A DNA stretch of 64,000 nt from Manis javanica. Lineage: Eukaryota > Chordata > Mammalia > Pholidota > Manidae. Below, piece after piece: positions 10,526 through 21,475 of this stretch. A model generated the notes under the pieces. That model was not told the DNA's origin, made no database searches, and saw only the letters and a list, made by a program, of their open reading frames with translations. Each line of letters opens with the position of its first letter. Within the stretch, counting starts at the first letter, position 1. Where the stretch lies: contig NC_133167.1 in the NCBI RefSeq assembly GCF_040802235.1, forward strand, positions 96,768,001 through 96,832,000, given 5' to 3'. Both the position numbers and the translations under genes were made by a program.

Positions 10526-13121
10526 CCAAACACCACCTGAAATGAGCCGTCAGGACTATCTTGTTTCATTCTCCCTTTAGCTTACATTGCTTGGGTAATA
10601 CAACTGTTTATCTGTATTGCTTTGTGTGCACATGTATGTGTACTACTTTTCTCTCCCTCTGTTTCTTACCGTATAACTTGGACTTCCTCCTTCTTGAGGA
10701 GGTAAGAGGTCCTCAGGAGACCTAGCAGGACCATGGCAAAGTCCCAAAAAAAAGAACCCAGATTTGGATGGTTTGAGTAAACTCTTCTAAGCGCATAAGA
10801 AAGAGACATTCTTTTCATCTTGTATTTATGTTTATGTTTCTCTCTTGCTATCAGAGTGATAAGACCACAGGAGACAAGAGGAAGGGAATAAGGAGGCCAA
10901 CAGGCCTGCTTCTAATCTAGCCCTAACCTGGACGAGAAAATGACCGTTGGTGGCTCACATTCATGCCATCCACCAGAATACGATACAACCCAGGACGCCC
11001 GATGAGAGGAGGATGCACACTTACCTCCATCATCCTTTACATCACAGCTCCTCCTTGGCAGCCAAGGTGTCCATAAGCGGCTAATAAATTGTTCAGCTCC
11101 CCACTAAGTGTGTGTCTATTAAAACTAACAGAGTAAATGTTACATAAGGAAACTAAGCCTCAAAGCAATAATGAGACAGACTTCTAACAGGTCTCCCAAC
11201 CTGAAGGCATTGCTCTTCCCTCCTAGATCACGCTTTAATTGCTTTCCTATCACTGAGAATGTGAAAATTAAAGTAAAAGTTTAAAAGAAACATACTATGA
11301 AAATTTGTGTTTTGATTATCATTTCTGCTTCCTTTGAGAGAGATAAATGACTTATTCTAAGACAATCAGGTAAGACAAAAGATGTAAATGAGCCTTAACT
11401 TTAAAATAATGGGAAAATCCTATCACCACCTAAGTCTCATTTATTTGTCATCTTCACTTATGCTTCTTTTTCTCCTGCCAGGCAATTTTCTGGATAAACT
11501 GAAACATTTTTGCTCTCATTTTATTCAAAATGGCAGTAGCTCTAAATCTTGAAGCCATAAAACTAAATAGTCATTATAAATTCAAGGGAAGACTTGGAAT
11601 ATTTTTTATAAAAATCTGGCTATGTCTTCCCATTCATGTCACTTAAAGAGTTATTTCTTCAGCTCCTGCTGCTTCCTGAAATGGCTACATGTCTAATACA
11701 AGTAATCTTTTCCTCTTCATTCCACATGCACCATCTCCCCCCCAGCGGCTCAGCACTGGTTTGCCTCAGCAATTACTGTTGCTCTTCCATTTCTGGGTTT
11801 CTTCTCACATTGTGAAAAACACGCATTTGTACTTACCTTTTGTCCCTTCTAGAGCATTTGTTCATTAAAAGCAAGAACATTTTCTTACATATCTTCAGAC
11901 CTCTAACAGGGAATGACTATATAAATGAAAGCAAGGGTTAACATGCGACAATTATTCCCTCCTGTTTGCTCGACTCACTCCCAATAGCTTAATACGTTTG
12001 TGATAATTAGATTTGCATTGAAAATGGAAATTAAGAAAAAGCTTTAGGCTGATAATGGACATTGTCCCATTACTGGACATTAACTGTAACAAGTCTAGGC
12101 TAGATCTAAGGAATTAACCAAATACCCTGAGCACTTTCCTCTTCAAATCCATTACATTTAAATGGCTATCTGTGTCCCTTGAATTTTAATCACCTAGAAA
12201 GTCGCTTCTAGTATCCTAGAGCCTGCTGGGTGAAATTATTATCCCCCAGTTTTTGTTCTCCAAGCACCTGATGCTCTCAGAGCAATAGATTCACATGACT
12301 TTCTCTTTCCATTATAGTCAAAAGTGGTAGAATCTCCAAATGGATAACTCAAAGATTAGTCATGGAACTAAGTCAGTAAATACAGTAATCTCATGAATTT
12401 GTCAAGGTGAAAAACTGGTCGCGGATGTGAAAACAAACAGCTTTTTTCCAATTCCATCATTCCAGAAGAAAACAAGAATGATGGCTTTGCACAGGGTGGG
12501 TAGACAGGGCCTGGTTCTGGGTTTTGATATACAGGCTTAAAATTTAAGGAGAGGAATTTAGTTAGGGCAGGAAAAAGTTTTCAACTATAAATTATTGGAC
12601 ACTGGAATATAATCTAAAGGAAAATGGCAGTGTTATATCCATAGGATTTTAGGTTTTTAAATGTTGAAGTGGACTCTCTAAGCCTCCGTGGGCACAAAGA
12701 AATAACCTCTTACAGAGATATCCTGTGATTATTTAATTATATTTAAACAGAATGAACAGTTTCCTAATACTAGGGATGTCAGAGGATGGTACATGTCATG
12801 GGAAAAATGAGGAATATCTTTCTAGAGGCTTAAACACAAAAAGATATATGCTTCAATCCAAAGTAGTTTTTAAAACAAACTGAGCATTCAAAAACACAAT
12901 CCTACAGAAAAATCCCTCTGTAGTCAACATCATCAATTAATACTTTATACTCACAGAATACATGGCACTAAGTAAAATGTTCCCAAAACTAAGTGTGTGC
13001 CCTTTCGAATTCCTCATTCCATACAGAATTGTACAATCTGACTATAACAGAAAGTCAATGTATATCCATTTTAAAGTTTGAATTATAAAACCTTTGGGGA
13101 GAAATATGTATCTCAGTTTTA
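10526..13121. other. Mostly unassigned interval
   Basis: No gene seen. A possible MIR fragment on the - strand lies at about 11135-11235, where GGAAACTAAGCCTCAAAGC resembles the MIR GAAACTGAGGC core. The rest, including a stretch around 10690-11100 with moderate GC, is not recognised. Confidence 0.45.
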
Positions 13122-13140
13122 TAAGACTAACACTCTTTTT
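13122..13140. repeat. Left target-site duplication of the - strand L1
   Basis: TAAGACTAACACTCTTTTT matches 17007-17025 at 17 of 19 positions. It is followed by the T-rich complement of the L1 poly(A) tail. The two mismatches suggest moderate age. Confidence 0.85.
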
Positions 13141-13249
13141 GTTTTTTTCTTAATTTATTTATTTATTTTATTAAGGTATTATTGATATATACTTTTATGA
13201 AGGTTTCACATGAAAAAACAATGTGGTTACTACATTCACCCCTGTTATC

Positions 13250-13435
13250 GTGTCCCCCCCCATACCCCATTGCAGTCACTGCCCATCAGTGTAGTAAGAT
13301 GCCAGAGAGTCCCTATTTGCCTTCTCTGTGCTACACAGCCTTCCCCTGATCCCCCCCACACCACGTGTGCCTACAATAATACCCCGGAATTCCCTTCTCC
13401 CTCCCTCCCCACCCCTCCCCTTTGGTAACTGCTAG
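13250..13435 (-). other. G-rich L1 3'UTR segment (- strand)
   Basis: C-runs on the + strand (13254-13262, 13350-13357, 13395-13430) become closely spaced G-runs in the L1 sense strand. This is a possible G-quadruplex in the L1 3'UTR, parallel to the one at 1860-1970. Confidence 0.5.
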
Positions 13436-13809
13436 TACCTTCTTGGAGTCTGTGTGTCTGTTGCTATTTTGTTCCTTCAGTTCTGTTTCGTTGTTATACT
13501 CCACAAACGAGAGAAATCACTTGGCACTTGTCTTTTTCCTCCTGGTTTATTTCACTGAACATAATATCCTCCAGCTCAATTCATGTTGTTGCAAATTATA
13601 GAATTTGTTTCTTTCTTATGGCTGAGTAGTATTCCATTGTGTATATGTACCACATCTCTTTTATCCATTCATCTACTGATGGACACTTAGGTTGCTTCCA
13701 TTTCTTGGCTATTGTAAATAGTGCTGTGATAAACATACAGGTGCATATGTCCTTTTGAATCTGAGAAGTTGTATTCTTTGGGTAAATTCCTAGGAGTGGG
13801 ATTCCCAGG

Positions 13810-16800
13810 TCAAATTGTATTTCTCCATATTGCTTTCCACAATGATTGAACTAGCTTACATTCCCACCAGCAGTGTAGGAGAGTTCCCCTTTCCCCACAT
13901 CCTTGACAGCATTTGTTGTTCATAGTCTTTTCGATATTGGCCATCCTAACTGGTGTGAGGTGATATCTCATTGTGGTCTTTATTTGCATTTCCCTGATGA
14001 TTAGTGATGTGGAGCATTTTTTTATGTGCCTGTTAGCTATCTGAATTTCTTCTTTGCAGAACTGTCTGTTCATATCCTTCGCCCATTTTTTAATGGGGTT
14101 ATTTGTTTTTTGGGTGTTGAGGCGTGTGAGTTCTTTATATAGTTTGGATGTTAACCCCTTGTCAGATATGTCATTTACAAATATATTCTCCCATACTGTC
14201 GGATGCCTTTTGGTTCTGCTGATGGTGTCCTTTGCTGTACAGAGACTTTTAAGTTTGATGTAGTCCCATGTGTTCATTTTTGCTTTTGTTTCCCTTGCTC
14301 AAGGAGATGCATTCAGAAAAAAAGTTGCTTATGTTTATATTCAGAAGATTTTTGCCTATGTTATCTTTTAAGAGTTTTATGGTTTCATAACTTACATTCC
14401 AGTATTTGATCCATTTTGAGTTTATTTTTGTATCTGGGGTAGACAGTAATCCAGTTTCATTCTCTTGCATGTCATTGTCCAGTTTTGCCATCACCAGTTG
14501 TTGAAGAGGCTGTCATTTCCCCATTGTATGTCCATGGCTCCTTTATCATATATTAATTGACCATATATACTTCAGTTTATATCTGAGCTCTCTAGTCTGT
14601 TCCATTGATCTGTGGGTCTGTTCTTGTGCCAGTACCAAATTACTGTGGCTTTTTAGTAGAGCTTGAAGTCGGGGAGCATAATGCCCCCAGCTTTATTCTT
14701 CCTTATCAGGACTGCTTTGATATTTGGGGTCTTTGTGATTCCATATGAATTTTAGAATTATTTTCTCTAGTTCGTTGAAGAATGCTGTTGATGTTTTGAT
14801 AGGAATTGCATTGAATTTGTAGATTGCTTTAGGCAGGATGGCCATTTTGACAATATTAATTCTTCCTATCCATGAGCACAGGATGTGTTTCCATTTATTG
14901 GTATCTTCTTTAATTTCTCTCATGAGTGTCTTGTAGTTTTCAGTGTATAGGCCTTTCGCTTCCTTAGGTTTATTCCTAGGTATTTTATTCTTTTTGATGC
15001 AACTGTGAATGGAATTGTTAACCTGATTTCTCTTTCTGCTAGTTCATTGTTAGTGTATAGGAATGCAAAAGATTACTGTGTATTAGTATCCCACAACTTT
15101 GCTGAAATCAGATATTAGATCTAGTAGTTTTGGAGTGGATTCTTTAGGATTTTTTATGTACAATATCATGTCATCTGCAAACAGGGACAGTTTAACTTCT
15201 TTTTTACCAATCTGGATGCCTTGCATTTCTTTGTGTTGTCTGATTGCAATGGCAAGGACCTCCAGAACTATGTTGAATAAAAGTGGAGAGAGTGGGCACC
15301 CTTGTCTTGTTCCCAATCTTAAAGGAAAGGCTCTCAGCTTCTCACTGTTAAGTATCATTTTGGCTGTGGGTTTGACATATATGGCCTTTATTATGTTGAG
15401 GTACTTGCCCTCTATCCCCATTTTGTTGAGATATTTTATCATGAATGGTGCTGAATTTTGTCGAATGCTTTTTCAGCATCTATGGAGATGATCATGTGGT
15501 TTTTGTCCTCCTTTTTGTTGATGTGCTGGATGATGTTGATGGATTTTCTAATATTGTACCATCCTTGCATTTCTGGAATAAATCTTACTTGATCATGATG
15601 GATGATCTTTTTGATGTATTTTTTAATTCGGATCACTAATATTTTGTTGAGTATTTTTGCATCTATGTTTATCAGAGATATTGGTCTGTAATTTTCTTTT
15701 TTGGTGGGGTCTTTGCCTCGTTTTGATATTAGGGTGATGCTGACCTCATAGAATGAATTTGGGAGTATTCTTCCTCTTCTACTGTTAGGAAAACTTTAAA
15801 GAGGATGGTAGTAGTAGTCTACACTAAGTGTTTGATAAAATTCAGAAGTGAACTGATCTGGTCCAGGGGTTCGTTCTTAGGTAGTTTTTGATTACCAATT
15901 CAATTTCGTTGCTGGTAATTGGTCTATTCAGATTTTCTTTTTCTTCTTGGGTCAGCCTTGGAAGGTTATATTTTTCTAGAAAGTTGTCCATTTCTTTTAA
16001 GTTATCCAGTTTGTTAGCATATAGTTTTTCATAGTATTCTCTAATAATTCTTTGTTTTTCTGTGGTATCCTTAGTGATTTTTCCTTTCTCATTTCTGATT
16101 CTGCTTATGTATGCTGACTCTCTTTTTTTCTTGATAAGTCTGGCTAGAGTTTATCTATTTTGTTTATTTTCTCAAAGAACCAGCTTTTGCTTTCATTAAT
16201 TCTTTCTATTGTTTCATTCTTCTCGATTTTACTTATTTCTGCTCTAATCTTTATTATGTCCCTCCTTCTACTGACTTTGGGCCTCATTTTTTCTTCTTTT
16301 TCTAGTTTCATTAATTGTGAACTTAGACTATTCATTTGGGATTGTCCTTCCTTCTTTAAATAGGCCTGGATTGCAATATACTTTCCTCTTAGAACTGCCT
16401 TTGCTGTGTCCCACAGAAGGGGCTTTGTGCAGTTGTTGTCATTTGTCTCCATATATTGCTTGATCTCTGTTTTAATTTTGTCATTCATCCATTGATTATC
16501 TAGGAGCATGTTATTAAGCATCCATGTATTTATAGGCTTTTTTTTTCTCTGTATAATTTATTTCTAGTTTTATACCCTTGTGGTCTGAGAAACTGGTTGG
16601 TAGAATTTCAATCTTTTTGAATTTACTGAGGCTCTTTTTGTGACCTAGTATATGATCTATTCTTGAAAATGTTCCATGTGTACTTGAGAAGAATGTGTAT
16701 TCTGCTACTTTTGGGTGGAGAGTTCTGTAGATGTCTGTTAGGTCCATCTGTTCTAATGTGTTGCTCAGTGCCTCTGTGTCCTTACTTATTTTCTGTCTGT

Positions 16801-16975
16801 TTGATCTGTCCATTGGAGTGAGTTGAGTGTTGAAGTCTCCTAGAATGAATGCATTGCATTCTATTTCCCCTTTTAATTCTGTTAGTATTTGTTTCACATA
16901 TGTTGGTGCTCCTGTGCTGGGTGCATAGATATTTATAATGGTTATATATTTTTGTTGAATTGACCCCTTTATCAT
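13810..16975 (-). pseudogene. L1 ORF2 pseudogene (endonuclease + reverse transcriptase)
   Basis: ORF2p is the L1 endonuclease/reverse transcriptase that nicks DNA and copies RNA in place. The order on the - strand is as follows. 16975-16514 is the endonuclease core, with IYAPS, ILGDFNT, SRIDHILGHK and SFSDHKG, lacking the N-terminal part. 16521-16144 is the linker. 15636-15439 carries the first RT catalytic block [11 protein letters not shown]. 15442-15083 carries [15 protein letters not shown] and an intact LFADDMILY catalytic motif. 14923-14693 and 14494-14249 follow, and 14277-13810 is the C-terminal region with the [18 protein letters not shown] zinc-knuckle-like cysteines. The reading frame changes at least six times, so no full protein can be made. 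Most + strand open frames here are shadows. Confidence 0.92.
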
Positions 16976-17006
16976 TGTGTACTATCCATCTTTGTCTCTT
17001 GTGAGT

Positions 17007-17025
17007 TAAGACTAACATTGTTTTT
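17007..17025. repeat. Right target-site duplication of the - strand L1
   Basis: TAAGACTAACATTGTTTTT pairs with 13122-13140. It sits directly beyond the truncated 5' end of the L1, so 17006/17007 is the insertion junction. Confidence 0.85.
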
Positions 17026-19514
17026 CTCTCTGTTTTTTTTTAATTGCTTTTCTCTTTTGTTTAAGTACAATACATACATTAACCTTCTCAGAACCTGTCA
17101 CGGTCACATTTTAAGTGCATGTAATACAGATCACTTGGTGGGCCACAAGTGAATTAATCCAGCTTTCCCTGAGATAGTTGGGGTATTTTCATCCTACTGT
17201 TACTAGTCAATTACACAGACCTACGCTGTAGAGGAAGGACTCTCATTTAAATGCAAGCAGTATGTGAAGCTCTTTTTTTATTATTTCAAGTAAATTGTTT
17301 CATTAAAAAACCTCATGAAGGAGGTGGTTTCCTGGGTTTGTACAGAGAAAAGTGCCAGGAACAGATAAATAAGTCAGCAGAGCCCAAATTAACTTACTTC
17401 ATTATCTCATCCACTCACCTACACAGAAGAATCTTCCTTTTCCCATCTCTCCCTCTTGTGGCCATGCTTCCCGTCAGGGAGAAAAATACTAGAGAACAGG
17501 TTTCTGCTCACTCTCTGAACACCTCCCCAGAGCGTGCTTTGACTTTGACTGTTTATTATGCATTTCTCATGTTACATCTGCTGGGCATCATGGTGGGGCA
17601 ATATGTAAATATTATGCCTGCTAGCTGTGTTTTTTTAAATAGTAGCTTTAAAAGTCACTGGCTGTGTTTGTGACAGACTCTACAAGGCATGGACTCTGCA
17701 CTGAAAATCATTTTCTCCTCTAGAGGTTTAACAGTCCCAAAAATGACTTTACATCAGTATGAAAAGTTTGTCTTTCTTCAGAGCTTCACCCACACATAAC
17801 TGAGTTAATGAGTGTTCCTTGCTTGCAGCTATCTTTCCAAAGGCAGGCACCAAATAGGGAAAAACATTCATCAGTGAAACTTTAAATAAGAGAATAAGCG
17901 AATCCATTGAAAGCTCTGGCGATGGGTTCAGGATGACTGAAGTTGAACAAGAGAAGCAGTCAAGGCTGGGGGCCATTATGATGACTATTAATAGAGGTAA
18001 GGTTAGCACTCATAGCTCTTTGTCATTTCTCAGTCTAGCTCACAAACTCCTGACATTAAAATTCTAAGAATTACTATGCAATTGAGCATGCAATGCTTTT
18101 TTTTTAATACAGTTGTGTAGAGCATGGTTCTGAACCACTCTTTCTTAGGTAATTCTGGAGACTGTATTTAAAAAATAAAAAGATCTAAATTAGAAAATAC
18201 CATAAAATACTGACTCATGTACAGTGTTCTCTGAATCCAGCTGAATAAAACATTTAAGCAAGGAGGAAAATTTATATAGGAAGACAGACTGGTATCTCCT
18301 CATTACAAAAGAGAAAGTGACATTCCCCCAAGGGTAAGCTAGCACCCTACTACATTTTCAAATGCTATAAAATTAACTTACTTCCATAGAGTCCCAGTTG
18401 CCTCCAAAAGCAGCAGTTAGGCAGTGTTACTGCAGATGGGGAAGAAAGGGACACCTGGGCAAGACCAAGGGTTCGAGTCTTGTCAGATATTAACAAAAAC
18501 AGGCTTGGCTTTGACATGTTGAATTCCCATTACACCACGTCTTTTACTTCTTAATTCCACTGTCCCTTCTCCTTTCTTGGAACATTTTCAAACCCATCTT
18601 GCCTTTATTTTCTATGCTAATTATCTAGATTCTACCATCCATCACTTTGTTCACACTTTGTCAATATACCCAAATCCTTTGAGTCATTCCTCCTTCAACC
18701 AAAGATTCTAATCACAAATAAATTAAGGAAAGACGCTAGAATCAGGCAAGTGAGTACTCAGCATGCAAGTTTCATTTTTGTCAAAGCCTTCCAAAATCCC
18801 TGTACAGAGTACATTTTTGTCAACCCAGAAATTTTTTTTTCTGCATACTGAAAATATACTATGTGCATTTTTACTTTTTTCTTACTGTTCCCTTTGGTTT
18901 ACAGCTGAGAAAAGTATATTTCCTTCCCCTCCTGAGTTCTGATGACCTTGTTTATTTGATATCGATGGCTAATAAATTCATAATGCCCATAATCTTAAAA
19001 CAAATATATCTCCAAATCTTCATAGCACCATGAGCTGACCTTCCAACATGGCTCAGTGTAGAGATATACCCCCAGCTTCTGACAGCTCTGGCTAAGGATG
19101 CTGCAAACATCATCACACAATTAATAACTCTTGTATTCAGTGACTTGGGATTTCCTTAGCAGACTCAACCAAACCTTGTAATATTTAAGTGATCCCCAAA
19201 AAGGACATAATCCCTCTGCAGGAAGTGAGATGGCAATAATTAAAAATTAACAATGTAAAGCAGGAAAGGACAGTTGAGTTTTGCTAATATAAGGCAGAAG
19301 CAGAAGAGGGTTGACTGACACTAAGAAGATTATCCCTGGTTTTCCAATACAGCAGGCAAGTGAATATTGCTGATAAACGCACTATCAATTTTATTCTTAC
19401 AAACCTGATAGTGACTTTAATCTTGACCTTGAAATGGCTTCTCCATACTCACAAAACCTTGGTGAAATGACATTTTTACCCAAACAAGTGAAATAATAAT
19501 TTACCTAGTGAATG
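17026..19514. other. Unassigned interval
   Basis: AT-rich non-coding sequence. A + strand frame of 140 codons (17251-17673) has no recognisable domain, no upstream promoter or splice pattern I can defend, and is probably chance. No repeat is recognised. Confidence 0.5.
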
Positions 19515-19740
19515 AACTTTCATTTGGGTGTTTACTGGGGGCTTGGCAACTAAGTGCTTTAGCTACATCTTGTGCCATTTAATCCTTACAATATACATGA
19601 TGAGGGTACTAGTAACATCCACATTTTACAAATAAGAGGAACTGAGGCATGGTGCATCATCAGTTCTAGCTGACATCAAGGCCCAAGCTCCTGTGCTCCC
19701 TGGTCTGTACCCCAGCAGTTTGTTTCTTCCAGCTGGCTTC
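19515..19740 (-). repeat. MIR SINE
   Basis: CCATTTAATCCTTACAATAT, then CACATTTTACAAATAAGAGG and AACTGAGGC in order give the reverse-complement MIR core. The element continues to the CCAAGCTCCTGTGCTCC segment. It is an ancient tRNA-derived SINE, not active. Confidence 0.85.
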
Positions 19741-20039
19741 CTATCAGTTAATACTCATTTGACATGTACTGATAATTATAAAAGCAGGTACCAAAAGTAG
19801 TGTAGGGCAATTGAGAGCAGGTAATTGATTGCATTCAGGATATAAGAAAAAGGAAAAGCGAAATTCACAGCAAGTTCTAGCCTTCTTTATTGGAAAAGCA
19901 ATTGATTATGCAGTGACATTTAAGGAGACCTTAAAATCCACACACATATTAAAGATCTTTCTCAACAGTCCTCTTTACAGCCAGACATTCTCACTCTTAA
20001 ACTCCTTTCTGACTTTTTTAATGAGACATGTATGTTAAC
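19741..20039. other. Unassigned interval
   Basis: Nothing recognised between the MIR and the L2 body. The ORF at 19829-20038 has no identifiable domain. Confidence 0.4.
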
Positions 20040-21475
20040 TGGGTCAACTGTTATGTGTTTCAGGAAATGGAACACATCTGCTAATCAAATGAAGGAATTA
20101 ATTCAATCTCTACTCTCTACATTCAATTTTTTGTGGTTATTATCACTCCTCAGCTTATTCTCTACACCACTCAACACTGTTGACAATCTTCCTCCATTTG
20201 AAATATTCTCTTTGGGACAAGACATCACACTCTCCTTGCTTCCTATTTCTCTGCCTCTTTCTCAGTTTCTTCTATGACCACTCCTCTTCTACTTTTCCTT
20301 CAAGTGCTGGAGATCCTCAGGACTCTGTGCCAGGCCTTTTCTCCACATATTCAATCTGAGCTATTTCAGCCACTCATACAGTATCAGTTGCTATACTTTT
20401 GCAGAAACCTGAAATTTCTCTCTCTCTTTGGCTCATAATTCTATCCAAAACTTCAGATTCATATATTAGAACATCTACCAGATCTCTTAGACATCCCTCA
20501 GACACCTTAAATTCCACAATTCCCCAAAGTTATTCTCCATCCCAAAAACTTGTTTATCTTCTGCTACTCGGAATCTCAGTATACAGTCTACTATCTACAC
20601 AGCTGCCAAAGAAGAAACCTGGTGCCATAGCCCTTGTCATTTTTTCACCATCACCAGATCGAATCACCATCCTCTGCTGTGCACTCTGCCTCTTAAATAT
20701 CACTACTACTAATGTCTGTCCTCCACTTCTGTCTTCACCATCACTAACTTAACACACAAAATCATCTCTCCTCCAGAATACTGCGACCAAGGAGCCCAGA
20801 TATACATGCTACTTGGTCTTCAGTCTACTCTTGGGAGAACCATAGAATTTATCAACAAAATCGAATGTTATTATTGAAAGGGTCACTCTTGGTATTTACA
20901 ACAGGAAAATAAGCAAAAACTGGATCTATTCTGGAAAAACCGTGACAAATGGTCATAATATCAGACTGCAGTCGGAGACATGTCTTTCTAAAGCACATCC
21001 CTCACCATATCATGCCTTTGTTTAAAAGACACCCATGGCTCCCCACTGCCTTCAGGAAATAGGTCAGACTTCTCAACAAGGCTTTTCATGGTCTGGGCCT
21101 GTCACTCCCACACCTCAACTCACTTCTTTATCTCTGCACATGACACTTTTAATTCCCCTACATTGACATACTCTCTTGACTGTAGAATACCCTTGTGCTC
21201 TTATGTCTTCCCAGAAGGCTCTTGTGCTACTTCTCTGCCACCAAATTTCTACCTAGCATTCAAGTTTCAGGTTAGATGCTACATCCTAGAAGCTTCTCCT
21301 AACTTCTATGGCTAGTGTGCCCCCGTCTGGTGTGCTGCTGACCACCTAATACTTACCCCATTCATGTGCCACAGTAATTGCTTAGTTTCCAGCCTTATTG
21401 ACCATGAAATTATGCTAATGCCAGAACTTTCCTAATCATAAGGCCTTTAAGAGCAGAAAAGTGATTTGGGGGAAG
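20040..21475 (+). mobile_element. L2 LINE, long degenerate ORF2/3' segment
   Basis: Several successive L2 signatures occur in the right order. CACTGTTGACAATCTTCCTC (20176) is followed by GATCCTCAGGACTCTGTGCC (20311) and the Pro/Ser/Leu-rich segment at 20400-20760. Then come a CCACCATCTCC..-like stretch, ATGGCTCCCCACTGCCTTCA (21035), CATGGTCTGGGCCTGTCACT (21088), and the TTCAGGTTAGATGCTACATC block (21268). Stops occur in every frame, so the + strand open frames at 20399-20752 and 21088-21315 are relic reading frames, not genes. A piece may be missing near 20880-20960. Confidence 0.75.

Larger units (their letters stand above)
13141..17006 (-). mobile_element. 5'-truncated L1 LINE, 3.9 kb, - strand
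   Basis: The element reads from right to left. It starts inside the ORF2 endonuclease near 17006 and ends with a 3'UTR at about 13150-13440 and an A-rich tail (T-rich on the + strand at 13141-13175). ORF2 is followed through endonuclease, reverse transcriptase and Cys-rich C-terminus. ORF1 and 5'UTR are absent, as usual for truncated target-primed copies. Its 3'UTR is C-rich on the + strand (13250-13435) and differs from that at 1780-2115, so it belongs to another L1 subfamily. Flanking duplications fix both ends. Confidence 0.93.

Noticed and set aside
17251..17673. 140-codon + strand frame, possible gene
   Set aside because: No homology recognised; composition and context are like the surrounding non-coding DNA.
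18466..18482. GGGTTCGAGTC, a tRNA B-box-like motif
   Set aside because: No A box at the right spacing, no cloverleaf and no SINE body around it.
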